A stretch of 64,000 nt of DNA from assembly GCF_017571525.1 (NCBI RefSeq), contig NZ_JAGETY010000017.1, positions 39,947-103,946 of the forward strand, read 5' to 3'. The notes beneath the pieces were generated by a model that worked only from the letters and a program-made list of their open reading frames with translations, did no database searches and was not told the origin of the DNA. Positions 8,508 through 16,536 of the stretch are shown piece by piece (the first letter of the stretch is position 1; each line of letters opens with the position of its first letter). A program made the translations under genes and the position numbers. This stretch comes from Hymenobacter sp. BT559 (GTDB taxonomy: Bacteria; Bacteroidota; Bacteroidia; Cytophagales; Hymenobacteraceae).

Positions 8508-10433
8508 TCAAGGCATTACCTCTACCCAGCCTTTGAAGCGCCGCCCATCGGTGAAGGTCACGAGGTAGTAGTAGATGCCGCCGACGCCACCACCATCCCA
8601 GCGGAAGCTGCGCGTAGGCGACTGGTATATGAGCCGGCCCCAGCGCGAGAAAATGCTGACGCCCGCAAACTGACTAGCGCAGAAATTGGGGGGTAGTGCC
8701 TGGTCGAGCGTAAAGGCTTCATTCAGGCCGTCGCCATTGGGCGTGATGATGTTGGGCGGGCGGAAAGCCAGCGAGTCGGCAGGCCGCGCCACCACGAAGC
8801 GGATAGTGCGCGTAATAATGTGCGGCGTGCAGATGGTGCCGCTTTGGGTGAGGGCAAAGTGCACCAGTAGGCCATCGGGGTTGGCCGTGGCCGCGCCGCA
8901 GGTGGGCGTCCAGGCAAAGGTGGCGGTGGCGCGGCCGGTACCGTTCTGAGCCTGAAAATTCATGCCCACGCTGGCCAGGTCGAAGCCTTCGCCGGCGGCC
9001 GTGAGAGCTAGCGGATTGGGCGCGGTGTCGGTGCCGAGCAGCGTGGCGGTGTAGGGCTGATTGAGTGCTACCCGCACGGTGGTGGTAGTGCCGGCCACTT
9101 CGGGTGGAAAACTGGTGGTGAGCACCGGCACGCTGCTCGGGGGCGGCGTGGCCAGGAAAGCTACCCGCACCGTGTCGCGCTTGGGCAGGGCGCAGCCATT
9201 GTCGGCCACCAGCACGTTGAGGTAGTACACTTTACCCTTCGAGTCGGCGCAGGTCGGGAAGCAGAGCGTGGCCGTGAGCGTATCGGGCTGGCCGCTGGCG
9301 CGCACCGTACCGCTGGTGGTAGTGGTAAAGCTCGGGGCCGTGGCCGGGTCGGAAAAATTGACGGGCGCGGCCGTGAGCGTGAGCACCGAGTTGGGGTCGG
9401 GGTCGGTGTAGCGTAGGGTGAGGCAGCGCGAGCCGCCCGGCAAGATGCGCACCGTGTCGCGCCCGGCGCGGTAGGCGCGGCCATTGGCCTGCACCGTTAC
9501 CACGGGCGGGTTGTTGCTGGGGCAGTTGAGCACGTAGAGCTGGAAGTCGCGCCGCGTTTCGCCGATTTTCACGCCCTTGCGGTACTCTGAGCAGCGCACC
9601 CCAAACACGAACAAGCCCAGCCGGCTGGGCCGCACCGTGAGGCGCCCGGTGTGCGTGTCGATGGCCAGGGGCGGCGAGCCGGGTATTTGGTTGGTGGTGC
9701 CCAGGCCGGTGGTCCAGGTTACGGTAGAATAGGGGGCGGCGGCGGGCAGCGGGGCCGGGTTGGCGGCCGTGGAGTGGCCGTTGAGCGGCGTCACCAGGTC
9801 GTAGGCCAGCGAGTCGCCGTCGGGGTCTTGGCCCCCGAAGTCATAGTAAAACAGGTTGCCCAGGCAGGCATAGTCGCCCAGCGCCGGGAAGATGCGCGGC
9901 GTCGAGTCGATAAATGACGCCCCGTTGCGCACCACAGCCGGAAACTCCAGGTAGAAGGTTTGGGCCGCCCCGCCGGGGTTCACGATGTTGCTGATGGCCA
10001 GGTTGCGGCAGCAGCGCTCCACGGCCACGTAGTAGCCGCTGGCGCTGGCGTAGGTGGCCGCATCGAGGGTGATATCCTTCACGTACAGCAGCTTGCGCGT
10101 GCTGAGCGAGCCTACGGCACAAGCTGGGTTGGTGTAGCTCACGAAGGTGTTGCTGGTGAGCGGCAGGGTCACGCTCTGCAACTCCCGGTTGGTGGCCTTA
10201 TCGAAAATGCCAGCCACGATGGATTGGTCGAGCGCCGCCGCGTTGCCATTGATGGCGTCGAAATACAGCGTGAGCGTGAGCGTGTAGGTGCTGCCGGTTT
10301 TGTACTGTAGGTCGAGCTCGCCACCCACGATATGGGTGGCTCTAGCAGGACTTGCCGCCAGCAGCACCAGCCAGAGGCTGAGCAGCGCCCATGGTTGCAC
10401 GCGCGCGACCAGAACGGAGGCTAGGTTGTACAC
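8508..10433 (-). CDS. Large surface protein with gliding-type (type B) T9SS C-terminal domain
   Basis: A 641-residue secreted protein. The N-terminus is a signal peptide (ALLSLWLVLLAASPARA) followed by THIVGGELDLQY, a start typical of Bacteroidota surface proteins. The middle is made of repeated Ig-like or cadherin-like beta domains. The last 85 or so residues are the CHU_C / gliding-motility-associated domain: ITPNGDGLNE, then VSIFSRWGRLIYQS and a short C-terminal tail. That domain directs type IX export and anchoring to the cell surface (type B signal). It most likely acts as an adhesin or surface-layer protein. No enzymatic motif seen. Confidence 0.85.
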   Translation of the reverse strand: MYNLASVLVARVQPWALLSLWLVLLAASPARATHIVGGELDLQYKTGSTYTLTLTLYFDAINGNAAALDQSIVAGIFDKATNRELQSVTLPLTSNTFVSYTNPACAVGSLSTRKLLYVKDITLDAATYASASGYYVAVERCCRNLAISNIVNPGGAAQTFYLEFPAVVRNGASFIDSTPRIFPALGDYACLGNLFYYDFGGQDPDGDSLAYDLVTPLNGHSTAANPAPLPAAAPYSTVTWTTGLGTTNQIPGSPPLAIDTHTGRLTVRPSRLGLFVFGVRCSEYRKGVKIGETRRDFQLYVLNCPSNNPPVVTVQANGRAYRAGRDTVRILPGGSRCLTLRYTDPDPNSVLTLTAAPVNFSDPATAPSFTTTTSGTVRASGQPDTLTATLCFPTCADSKGKVYYLNVLVADNGCALPKRDTVRVAFLATPPPSSVPVLTTSFPPEVAGTTTTVRVALNQPYTATLLGTDTAPNPLALTAAGEGFDLASVGMNFQAQNGTGRATATFAWTPTCGAATANPDGLLVHFALTQSGTICTPHIITRTIRFVVARPADSLAFRPPNIITPNGDGLNEAFTLDQALPPNFCASQFAGVSIFSRWGRLIYQSPTRSFRWDGGGVGGIYYYLVTFTDGRRFKGWVEVMP

Positions 10434-10469
10434 GAATTAAACGAAATAAGGCTGGTATTCTGGAAAAGA

Positions 10470-10763
10470 TTAACGCTTGGCTGCCCGCCACCCGCCCGGC
10501 TGCGGCGGACTCCACCCTGCTAGGTCACGCGTGAGGTCGCGCGCCGAAAGGGCGCGCTGGCGGGGCGCCGGGGTGGGCGGCACCGAGTTGCTAGCCCATT
10601 CGGAATTAGCCAGCAGTTCCTCGTAGATAACCTGGTGCCGCGTGAGTTCATCCTGCCAGTCCTGCGCTTGGCCAGCGCGGCGGTCAACGGCTGACCCCGG
10701 CAGGATGCGCCACCTTCCGGCCTGAACCGGCAGCTGATAATCGGAGAAGTAGGCGATGCGCAT
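10470..10763 (-). pseudogene. Glycosyltransferase family 4 remnant with internal deletion
   Basis: The 97-codon frame starts MRIAYFSDYQLP, matching the start of the intact glycosyltransferase at 19140-20348 (MRIAYFSECMLP). It then jumps to AQDWQDELTRHQVIYEELL, which resembles the C-terminal helix of that enzyme (TQTWEAILDQQQAVYAEAV), with a proline-rich tail in both. Almost the whole catalytic region between them (about 300 residues) is missing. It is therefore best read as a deletion remnant rather than a small functional gene. The reading frame is still open, so translation cannot be excluded. Confidence 0.55.
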
Positions 10764-10961
10764 AACAAGCGTGCGTAAGCAGTTAATCCAGTCCTAGTGC
10801 AGTAGCATCTCCCCTTCGGTAGTCCGGCTGTTCATAGGAGCGGCTCAGGTAGAAGACACCGGGAAGCGGGGCTACCCCTACGCCAAGGCTGCTTTTATTT
10901 TACCTGCCCCTGCTTTGCTTAGGCAACACGCTTTCTATCAGCTCTATTGCTAATAGGAGCC

Positions 10962-12137
10962 CTAGTGAATGTTACCACCCACGGCCAGGCCGCTGGGCAC
11001 CGTGGCCGGCACGGTTTTATCGTAGCTAGTCGCCGTCAGCGAATTGAGAAAAGCAATGATGGCCTGCTCATTCGTTACCCGGCCTGGAAACTGGGGGTCG
11101 CGCTGGCCGGTGCTCACGTGTGGGTTGGCCGTATTGCGGTCATTGTCGTAAAAATTGAGCACGTCGTTTAGCGTGCGCAGGGTGCCGCTGTGCATGTAGG
11201 GCGCCGTGAGGGCCACGTTGCGCAGGCTCGGGGTGCGGAAGGCGTAGGTGCCGTTGGCCCCGGCATCCGAGGTGGCGTTCTTGCTGTTGTCGGCCACGCC
11301 CATCACGTGCAGCTGGTAGTCGCTGAGCATGGGGCCACTGTGGCACTTGGCGCAGCCGCTTTGCACAAAGGCCTGGAGGCCCTGCACCTGCTGCGCCGTC
11401 AGGGCCGAGTTGTTGCCACGCATATACTGGTCAAAGGGCGAATCGGTCGCTATCAGGGTGCGCTCGAAGCAAGCCAGGGCTTTGCCAATGTTGGCCGCCG
11501 TGAGGGGGGTAGCCTCGGCAAAGGCCGTCTTGAACAGCGCCGCGTAGGCCGGAATAGCGCGCAGCCGCGCCACTACCGAGTCGGGGGCGGCGCCTTCGGC
11601 ATACTGGTGGCCGCGCATCTCCTCTAGGGTAATCAACGGCCGGAGCGCCTGGGTTTCGAGCGACTGGGCCCGGCTATCCCAGAACATGGGGGCTAGGACG
11701 GGGTCGACGGCGCCGTTGGTAGTCAAGCCGTTAAAGGCTGAATTGAGCACGGTCGAGCTATTGCGCTGGCCGAAGGGAATTGTATTCGGCGTTCGAAAGC
11801 GGCGCGTGGCCCCGAGGCCCTGGCCATTTTCACCGATGGCCAGGTCAAGCCCATCGGCGTAGCCGGTGGCCGGGTGGTGGCAGGTCGCGCAGCTCACATC
11901 GCGCCCCCCCGAGAGAATGGGGTCCCAGTACAGGGCGCGGCCCAGGTCTACCTTGGCGGGATTCGTCGGGTTGTCGGCGGGGGACGCAGCCGTCAAAGGC
12001 AGGGCTGCCAGCCCCTGCACCGTCTGGGTGCTCGATGGGGTGGGTAGGGTATTTTGCTTCTGGCAGGCCACCACCGCAATCAGCAGCGCCGCCGAGGCCA
12101 GGACAGAGGTAAGTTGGGCAGTAGCAGAAGCAGGCAT
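10962..12137 (-). CDS. Di-haem cytochrome c peroxidase (MauG/CcpA family) lipoprotein
   Basis: About 391 residues from the ATG at 12137. I chose it over the upstream ATG at 12185, because 12185 would overlap the previous gene and the later start gives a clean lipoprotein signal (lipobox AVVAC, Cys at 25). Two haem c motifs are present, CATCH at about 83-87 and CAKCH at about 262-266, in the spacing of bacterial di-haem peroxidases. LGRALYWDPILSG and RTPSLRNVALTAPYMHSG are family segments. These enzymes reduce hydrogen peroxide with electrons from cytochromes, or oxidise partner proteins, in the periplasm. The gene follows the TPR protein with a 10-bp gap. Confidence 0.9.
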   Translation of the reverse strand: MPASATAQLTSVLASAALLIAVVACQKQNTLPTPSSTQTVQGLAALPLTAASPADNPTNPAKVDLGRALYWDPILSGGRDVSCATCHHPATGYADGLDLAIGENGQGLGATRRFRTPNTIPFGQRNSSTVLNSAFNGLTTNGAVDPVLAPMFWDSRAQSLETQALRPLITLEEMRGHQYAEGAAPDSVVARLRAIPAYAALFKTAFAEATPLTAANIGKALACFERTLIATDSPFDQYMRGNNSALTAQQVQGLQAFVQSGCAKCHSGPMLSDYQLHVMGVADNSKNATSDAGANGTYAFRTPSLRNVALTAPYMHSGTLRTLNDVLNFYDNDRNTANPHVSTGQRDPQFPGRVTNEQAIIAFLNSLTATSYDKTVPATVPSGLAVGGNIH

Positions 12138-12147
12138 TAGCAAATTA

Positions 12148-12867
12148 TTATCGGGTACAGAAATTGATAAACAAGGAATTAGCAAGCAAAAAATGCTTTG
12201 GCGTTGCCGGGGTAGTATAGGCTAGCGGCAAAGCGGGCCGGCTAGGGTTTAGAGGCGCATCCAGCTGGCGCAGACCTTCGATGGCAGCCGCATCGCCCGG
12301 CCGGATGAGCAGCACCTGGTTAAAAAGGGCCTTCGCTACCAGTGGCTTATGCAGGTGGAGATAAGTCTGCGCCAGCGCCAGGTTGGCATCGTAGTCGAAG
12401 GGATAGAGACTGACTACGCGCTCGAAGTGGCGGGCCGCCGCGCCAAAGGCCTGGCGGTTCAGGTAAAGCACGCCGGTCCAGTAGTTGGCCTGCGTATTCT
12501 GCGGGTCCAGGTGAAGAATAGCGGCGTATACTCGAAACATCTCCTCCACCTGCCCTAGCGCGCTGAGCGGCTTGAGCAACCCAAAGCGGGCTTCCAGGGC
12601 GGCGGGCCGCTGCCTAACGGCTCGCTGATAATGGGCTATCGAGGAGGGGTAGTCTTTCGCTAAGAGAAACAGCCAGCCAAGCCGGACATTTTGTTCATAG
12701 GTACCGGTGTACCCGGCTTGCAGCGCGGCAATCGCCTCAGCGTAGTCTGCCCTGGCCTCGGCGGCGTAGCTGGTGGCAAATACCGCCGGCTGGCCCTGGG
12801 CCCAACACCCCAGGGGCACGTTTCCCAGCAGTAGACTGACGACAAAACTTGCGCGAACGAGGTGCAT
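12148..12867 (-). CDS. Periplasmic TPR-repeat protein
   Basis: A 239-residue protein with a signal peptide (about 1-23, ending CWAQ) and roughly five tetratricopeptide repeats (YPSSIAHYQRAVRQRPAAL; YWTGVLYLNRQAFGAAARHF; LALAQTYLHLHKPLVAKALF). TPRs form a protein-binding superhelix. It lies directly upstream of the cytochrome peroxidase gene, with its stop 10 bp from that gene's start, so the two are likely translated from one message. A role as assembly partner or scaffold for the peroxidase is inference from position only. The mature region has no catalytic motif. Confidence 0.75.
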   Translation of the reverse strand: MHLVRASFVVSLLLGNVPLGCWAQGQPAVFATSYAAEARADYAEAIAALQAGYTGTYEQNVRLGWLFLLAKDYPSSIAHYQRAVRQRPAALEARFGLLKPLSALGQVEEMFRVYAAILHLDPQNTQANYWTGVLYLNRQAFGAAARHFERVVSLYPFDYDANLALAQTYLHLHKPLVAKALFNQVLLIRPGDAAAIEGLRQLDAPLNPSRPALPLAYTTPATPKHFLLANSLFINFCTR

Positions 12868-13136
12868 GCAAAAGCCGACGTTTGAAAAAGTGACGTATCA
12901 GTTAGCTTGATTTTTGGAGCATCAGGAAAGCAGCTTAGTAGGCTATTGACAAGCGCTGACTCTCTCCTACTCCACTGGGAGTGGTTACCGCCGCTGGACT
13001 AGCAATTCGCCCATTTAATAGGTAGATGCGCGAAACTGGCTCCACCCCTACGCTCAGCCGATTTTCAGTAAAAAAGATGCCGACTTTTATAATAATTTAT
13101 TCATTATCAAATCACTAATTGAGCGACATTGCCACC

Positions 13137-14369
13137 TTAGTTTGGTCTTTCCAATGGCCACGCGATTAGTTGAGCCAACGCCAGACGCGTTTGCCGGCTA
13201 GGCACTACTGGCTTGTCCTGACCAGGCGGCGGCCCAGCGGTATAAAAAAGCCGGAGATTCTCTTGCACAGCGGTGGCTAGCTCGAGGTGCCGCGTGCGGG
13301 CCAGCCGCTGCACCCACCCGGCGTACGTACGGTCGGCCAGCGCATAGACCCCGGCCCGCGTCGGCTGGCCAGTATCCAGGTTCAGGTTAGGCAGCGGGGT
13401 GGCCAGGTGGGCCAGCATGGCCTGGTAGCGCACCAGCGCTTCGCCGAAGCTGGCCTGCATAGTAGCAAAGGCAGCCGGCGGCAGCGGGCGGAAGGCTAGC
13501 AGCGGCGCTACCCCGAGGCGGGGCAGGGCAGGCCGTAGCCATACGAGCACGTGCATGCCCAGGCTCAGGTGGTCGGGGCGGGGGCCCCTGCGCCGGCGAA
13601 AATGCCCGGTATTGATGCGCTCGTAGTAGCGCTGGCGCTCGGGAGCCGGCAACTGGCGCAACTGACCCGCCGGTACGTACTCGCTGGCGCGCACGGCCGC
13701 CGGCAACAGCTCGGCCGAGACAAACCGAAAAGCAGCCAGCCCGGGTCCCACGTGCGGCAGTACCTGGCCCAGCCGCAGCTCGTAGGTACGCTGGAAGGCG
13801 CGTTCCAGCACCGACCGGCTCACCCGCAGCCCGATAGCTTCGTGAAAGTCTTCTGACCGATAGTAGCCTGCCTGTACCTGCGCCACGTCGAAGGCAAACT
13901 CGACCTGGGCGTGTTGATGCGGTGCCTGGGCATAGGTAATCGGGGTACCAAGCCGGGGGTACAGTTCCGGAAATACTAAGTCGGTCACGGCGTTGGTACC
14001 TACCGGGTGGCCCACGCCATCGGCCGCGTAGTGGGCTAGGGCCCCGAGCGCAAAGGCTAGCTCGTTGCGGTCACGGGCTTCTTCAAGCAAGGCCCGCACG
14101 AAGTCGCCGGTACGCACGTAGTGGGTCAGGTCTGAAAACAGCGCGCCATTGCCCGGGTAGTAGCCCAGGTCTTGGAGCAGGGCCCCGCCGTAGGCGTAAC
14201 TGCGGGCCTCGCGCAGCTGAGCCGGGGTAGCACCGGCGTAGTGTCTTTCCAGCACCGGCACCAGGTTTCGGGTCCAGCACGAGTCTACGACTGCCTGATG
14301 GGTGAGCGCCGAGAAAGCGGCCGCCGAATGCCCGAACAGCAGCAAGTACGAAAGCAATACTATACGCAT
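13137..14369 (-). CDS. Zinc-dependent phospholipase C-like protein
   Basis: A 410-residue secreted protein. Residues 1-18 form a signal peptide that ends just before FSALTHQAVVDSCW. The pattern of histidines and aspartates matches the zinc-dependent phospholipase C / PF00882-type fold: LTHQ near the mature N-terminus, DLTHYVRTGDF at about 80-90, and LGALAHYAADGVGHP at about 108-122, where HxxxD and GHP supply metal ligands. The C-terminal half is not recognised. These proteins hydrolyse phospholipid headgroups or are structural relatives without activity; the substrate here is unknown. Isolated gene with no clear operon partner. Confidence 0.72.
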   Translation of the reverse strand: MRIVLLSYLLLFGHSAAAFSALTHQAVVDSCWTRNLVPVLERHYAGATPAQLREARSYAYGGALLQDLGYYPGNGALFSDLTHYVRTGDFVRALLEEARDRNELAFALGALAHYAADGVGHPVGTNAVTDLVFPELYPRLGTPITYAQAPHQHAQVEFAFDVAQVQAGYYRSEDFHEAIGLRVSRSVLERAFQRTYELRLGQVLPHVGPGLAAFRFVSAELLPAAVRASEYVPAGQLRQLPAPERQRYYERINTGHFRRRRGPRPDHLSLGMHVLVWLRPALPRLGVAPLLAFRPLPPAAFATMQASFGEALVRYQAMLAHLATPLPNLNLDTGQPTRAGVYALADRTYAGWVQRLARTRHLELATAVQENLRLFYTAGPPPGQDKPVVPSRQTRLALAQLIAWPLERPN

Positions 14370-14792
14370 AGGCCATTAGCCGGGGCCCACGTGAGCAAAC
14401 CCCGCGGCGCCAGGAGAAATCAGTGGGGCAGCAGTCGGAACGGATACTGAAAAATTAAATCAGCGCCTCTGCCACCTTCCAGATGCCTAACCCAGCCCTT
14501 ACCCCCACGCGGGGCCTTATTTTATTCAGCAGGCTAGCGGGCCCGGTTTGCCTGAACGACTAGCCGGAGCCTGCTGAGCAGGGCAGCCAATTGCCGGAAA
14601 GCTGAAAATTCAACTAGCACTAAAAAAAGCTAAATTTTAAAGGAAGCATGTGGAGGTAACGGCCGCTTCGCATTTCTTCCCTTTAATTCCGGCCCGCAGG
14701 CGGCCTCATGTCGAGTTTTATCCGATACGCATTGGCAGTTCTCTACAATTTCACCCTTTTTTCTTCCCCTAGCGATGGCGATTAATTCGGAA
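14370..14792. other. Non-coding stretch with a repeated leader-like motif
   Basis: No gene is seen. At 14646-14669 there is a 24-base motif (GCATGTGGAGGTAACGGC followed by a CTTC) that recurs with small differences at 16383-16404; the bases before it (CTAAATT...) are also alike. The rest of the stretch has no structure I can name. Confidence 0.4.
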
Positions 14793-15413
14793 ATGAATCG
14801 AAGAGAATTTAGATAGCTCTTTGGGCTCGGCGCAGCTTCTTTACTAGCTGCAGCTACTATAGCACCCGGTCATCGGTATAAGAGGCTGCTGCCCGCCGTC
14901 AATTGTTCCTTGGCCACTGGACGCATGGCGCTGGTAGCGAGCAGCACCACCTTTCGGCGGCTCGGGGCCGATATGTCGAGCGTGGCGGCGTCGCTGGCCT
15001 AGTGGTCCTACGACGGCGGCGTTTTTAGTGGGCAAGCCCCTTGCCTCAACTTGCCCGGCACGGGGTAGGACACGTATAATAACACCGGCCGGTACTTCAT
15101 TCAGGGGCGCTTCCGGGGCCAAGGCTTCCTCTACACGGAAGCCGAATACCGCGACGGCATCACCCGCAATGGTCTGCTGGGCAGGGTCGTTTGCGTGAAT
15201 GCCCAAAGTGCCTCGGAGTCCCGCAGCTAGCGGTTCGACACGATGGCTCCGGCGGCCGGCGTGGGCTTGCACCTAAACATCAACAAGCCCACCCGCGCTA
15301 ACCTGGCCGTGAGTTATGGCGTAGGCCTGCAAGGTTCTCGGGGACTATTTTTCAACTTTGGCGCAGTGTTTTCTGGCACAGACATTCTTGGATTATTGGT
15401 TCTTAATCGCTAG
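14793..15413 (+). pseudogene. Decayed Omp85/BamA-type outer-membrane barrel with four in-frame TAG codons
   Basis: One continuous plus-strand frame runs from the ATG at 14793 to the TAG at 15411 and is interrupted by TAG at 14814, 15000, 15066 and 15228. The first part reads MNRREFR, stop, LFGLGAASLLAAA, a TAT- or anchor-like leader. The rest reads NNTGRYFIQGRFRGQ, LYTEAEYR and NKPTRANLAVSYGVG, then GLFFNFGAVF, a good match in style to the last strands of bacterial surface antigen (Omp85) barrels. No frameshift is needed. All four stops can come from CAG to TAG changes. The frame on the other strand over this region shows no protein-like pattern. Not functional unless TAG is suppressed. Confidence 0.7.
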
Positions 15414-15499
15414 TGTCCGTTGCCCTGTTCCACCTCCGCTTTCACGGACCAATCCGCCCGCATTTAATTAGGGTAGGCCCTGCGCGCATACGAAAATTT

Positions 15500-16183
15500 A
15501 TGAATTCACCCACTACTACCAAGCTTTCTGGAAACCTTGAGCGCTGGCAAAACCAGGTTCGCGAGCCTGCCCTAAGTATGTTACTTGTGGGGCAAGTGTT
15601 GGTGCTGTTTGTGGCGGGCCCCCTACTCAGTGCCCACATGCTGAACTTTGCGATGATGGATGGTCTGCAGCTACTGCTGCTGCTCATTTCTTTCTTCGCG
15701 CTGCCCTTGCACAGCCGGGCACGGGTGCTCATTCTGGTCTGCCTGGTTCCTATCTTGTGGATGCTGTATGCGGGTCCGGACCCCCGCTTGGGCATTTTGC
15801 TGCACACGGGGACTACCTTGGGCATCACCGTGGCCGTAGCCCGGGTGGTGTTCCGGGCCAAGCGGATTAGTCGCCATCAACTGCTGGGAGCCGTGGTGGT
15901 TTACCTGAACTTGGCCCTGCTGTTCGTGGGGGCCTTCGACGCCATTAACTGGGCCTTCCCCGGCGCATTCACTGATGGAACCAACGTTTCCTTGCAAACC
16001 GGCGAGCTGGTGTATTTCAGCCTCACTACTCTCACTTCCACCGGCTACGGAGATATTCTGCCCGTGCATCCACTGGCCCGCAGCCTGGCCAACCTGGAAG
16101 GCGTCATGGGACAGCTCTACCTCGCCATTTTGCTTGCCCGGTTGGTCAGCCAGCACAGCTCCAAAGCAAAACACCGTCCCTAG
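15500..16183 (+). CDS. Two-TM potassium-channel-like protein (copy 2)
   Basis: A 227-residue paralogue of the channel gene at 3633-4337. The open frame starts at 15413, but the ATG at 15500 (MNSPTTTKLSG) is preferred because homology to copy 1 begins right after it (NLERWQNQVREPALSMLLVGQ). Four or five hydrophobic segments precede the selectivity filter (STGYGD) and a last helix (LYLAILLARLVSQ). Filter and C-terminal half are nearly identical to copy 1, while the variable segments between helices differ, as expected for two functional copies. No regulatory domain. It starts 87 bp after the decayed barrel gene. Confidence 0.8.
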   Translation: MNSPTTTKLSGNLERWQNQVREPALSMLLVGQVLVLFVAGPLLSAHMLNFAMMDGLQLLLLLISFFALPLHSRARVLILVCLVPILWMLYAGPDPRLGILLHTGTTLGITVAVARVVFRAKRISRHQLLGAVVVYLNLALLFVGAFDAINWAFPGAFTDGTNVSLQTGELVYFSLTTLTSTGYGDILPVHPLARSLANLEGVMGQLYLAILLARLVSQHSSKAKHRP

Positions 16184-16463
16184 TCTACTTCCTGAGACTC
16201 CCAGCTCGCTGCCTAAATTAGTAGGTTAGCCATCGCTGGATTCAATTCCCTAAATGGCAGTTTTTGCGGCTGCGCTCACCGGCCCAGCCCAGTGCTGCTA
16301 GCCACACCTTTTCCCAGCCGCCCGCAGGTATTAGTTGTCCTGGCTGCCATCTGGGGTAAAAATAACCTAAATTCTGAGGGGCGCATGGGGGTAACGGCTA
16401 CTTCCTGACTCTTACCCGCAACACCGCGAGTTGTGGCATGGCCACTACTGGCAAACGACGGGC

Positions 16464-16514
16464 CTCACGGCCACCACCGTGAGCCTGGCCCCGGGCTTCT
16501 TTATGCCCGGGGCC
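16464..16514. terminator. Tandem hairpins just before the MMPL gene
   Basis: CTCACGG (16464-16470) pairs with CCGTGAG (16477-16483). GGCCCCGGGC (16487-16496) pairs with GCCCGGGGCC (16505-16514) and is followed by GTTTTC. The second is a strong terminator-type hairpin, yet it ends only 22 bp before the ATG of the next gene, with no gene in the 280 bp before it. It may be an attenuator, a leader structure, or the end of a lost gene. The rest of 16184-16536 shows no gene. Confidence 0.4.
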
Positions 16515-16536
16515 GTTTTCTCAGACGAAGCTGTTT

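Noticed and set aside
14844..15272. A 142-codon minus-strand frame
   Set aside because: The plus strand here gives recognisable Omp85-like segments with TAG stops; the minus frame exists only because TAG-bearing frames leave it open.
14793..15413. TAG read as an amino acid (changed genetic code)
   Set aside because: Several intact genes in the window end in TAG-free or mixed stops and the decayed frames explain the TAGs as CAG changes; no suppressor tRNA is seen in the window.
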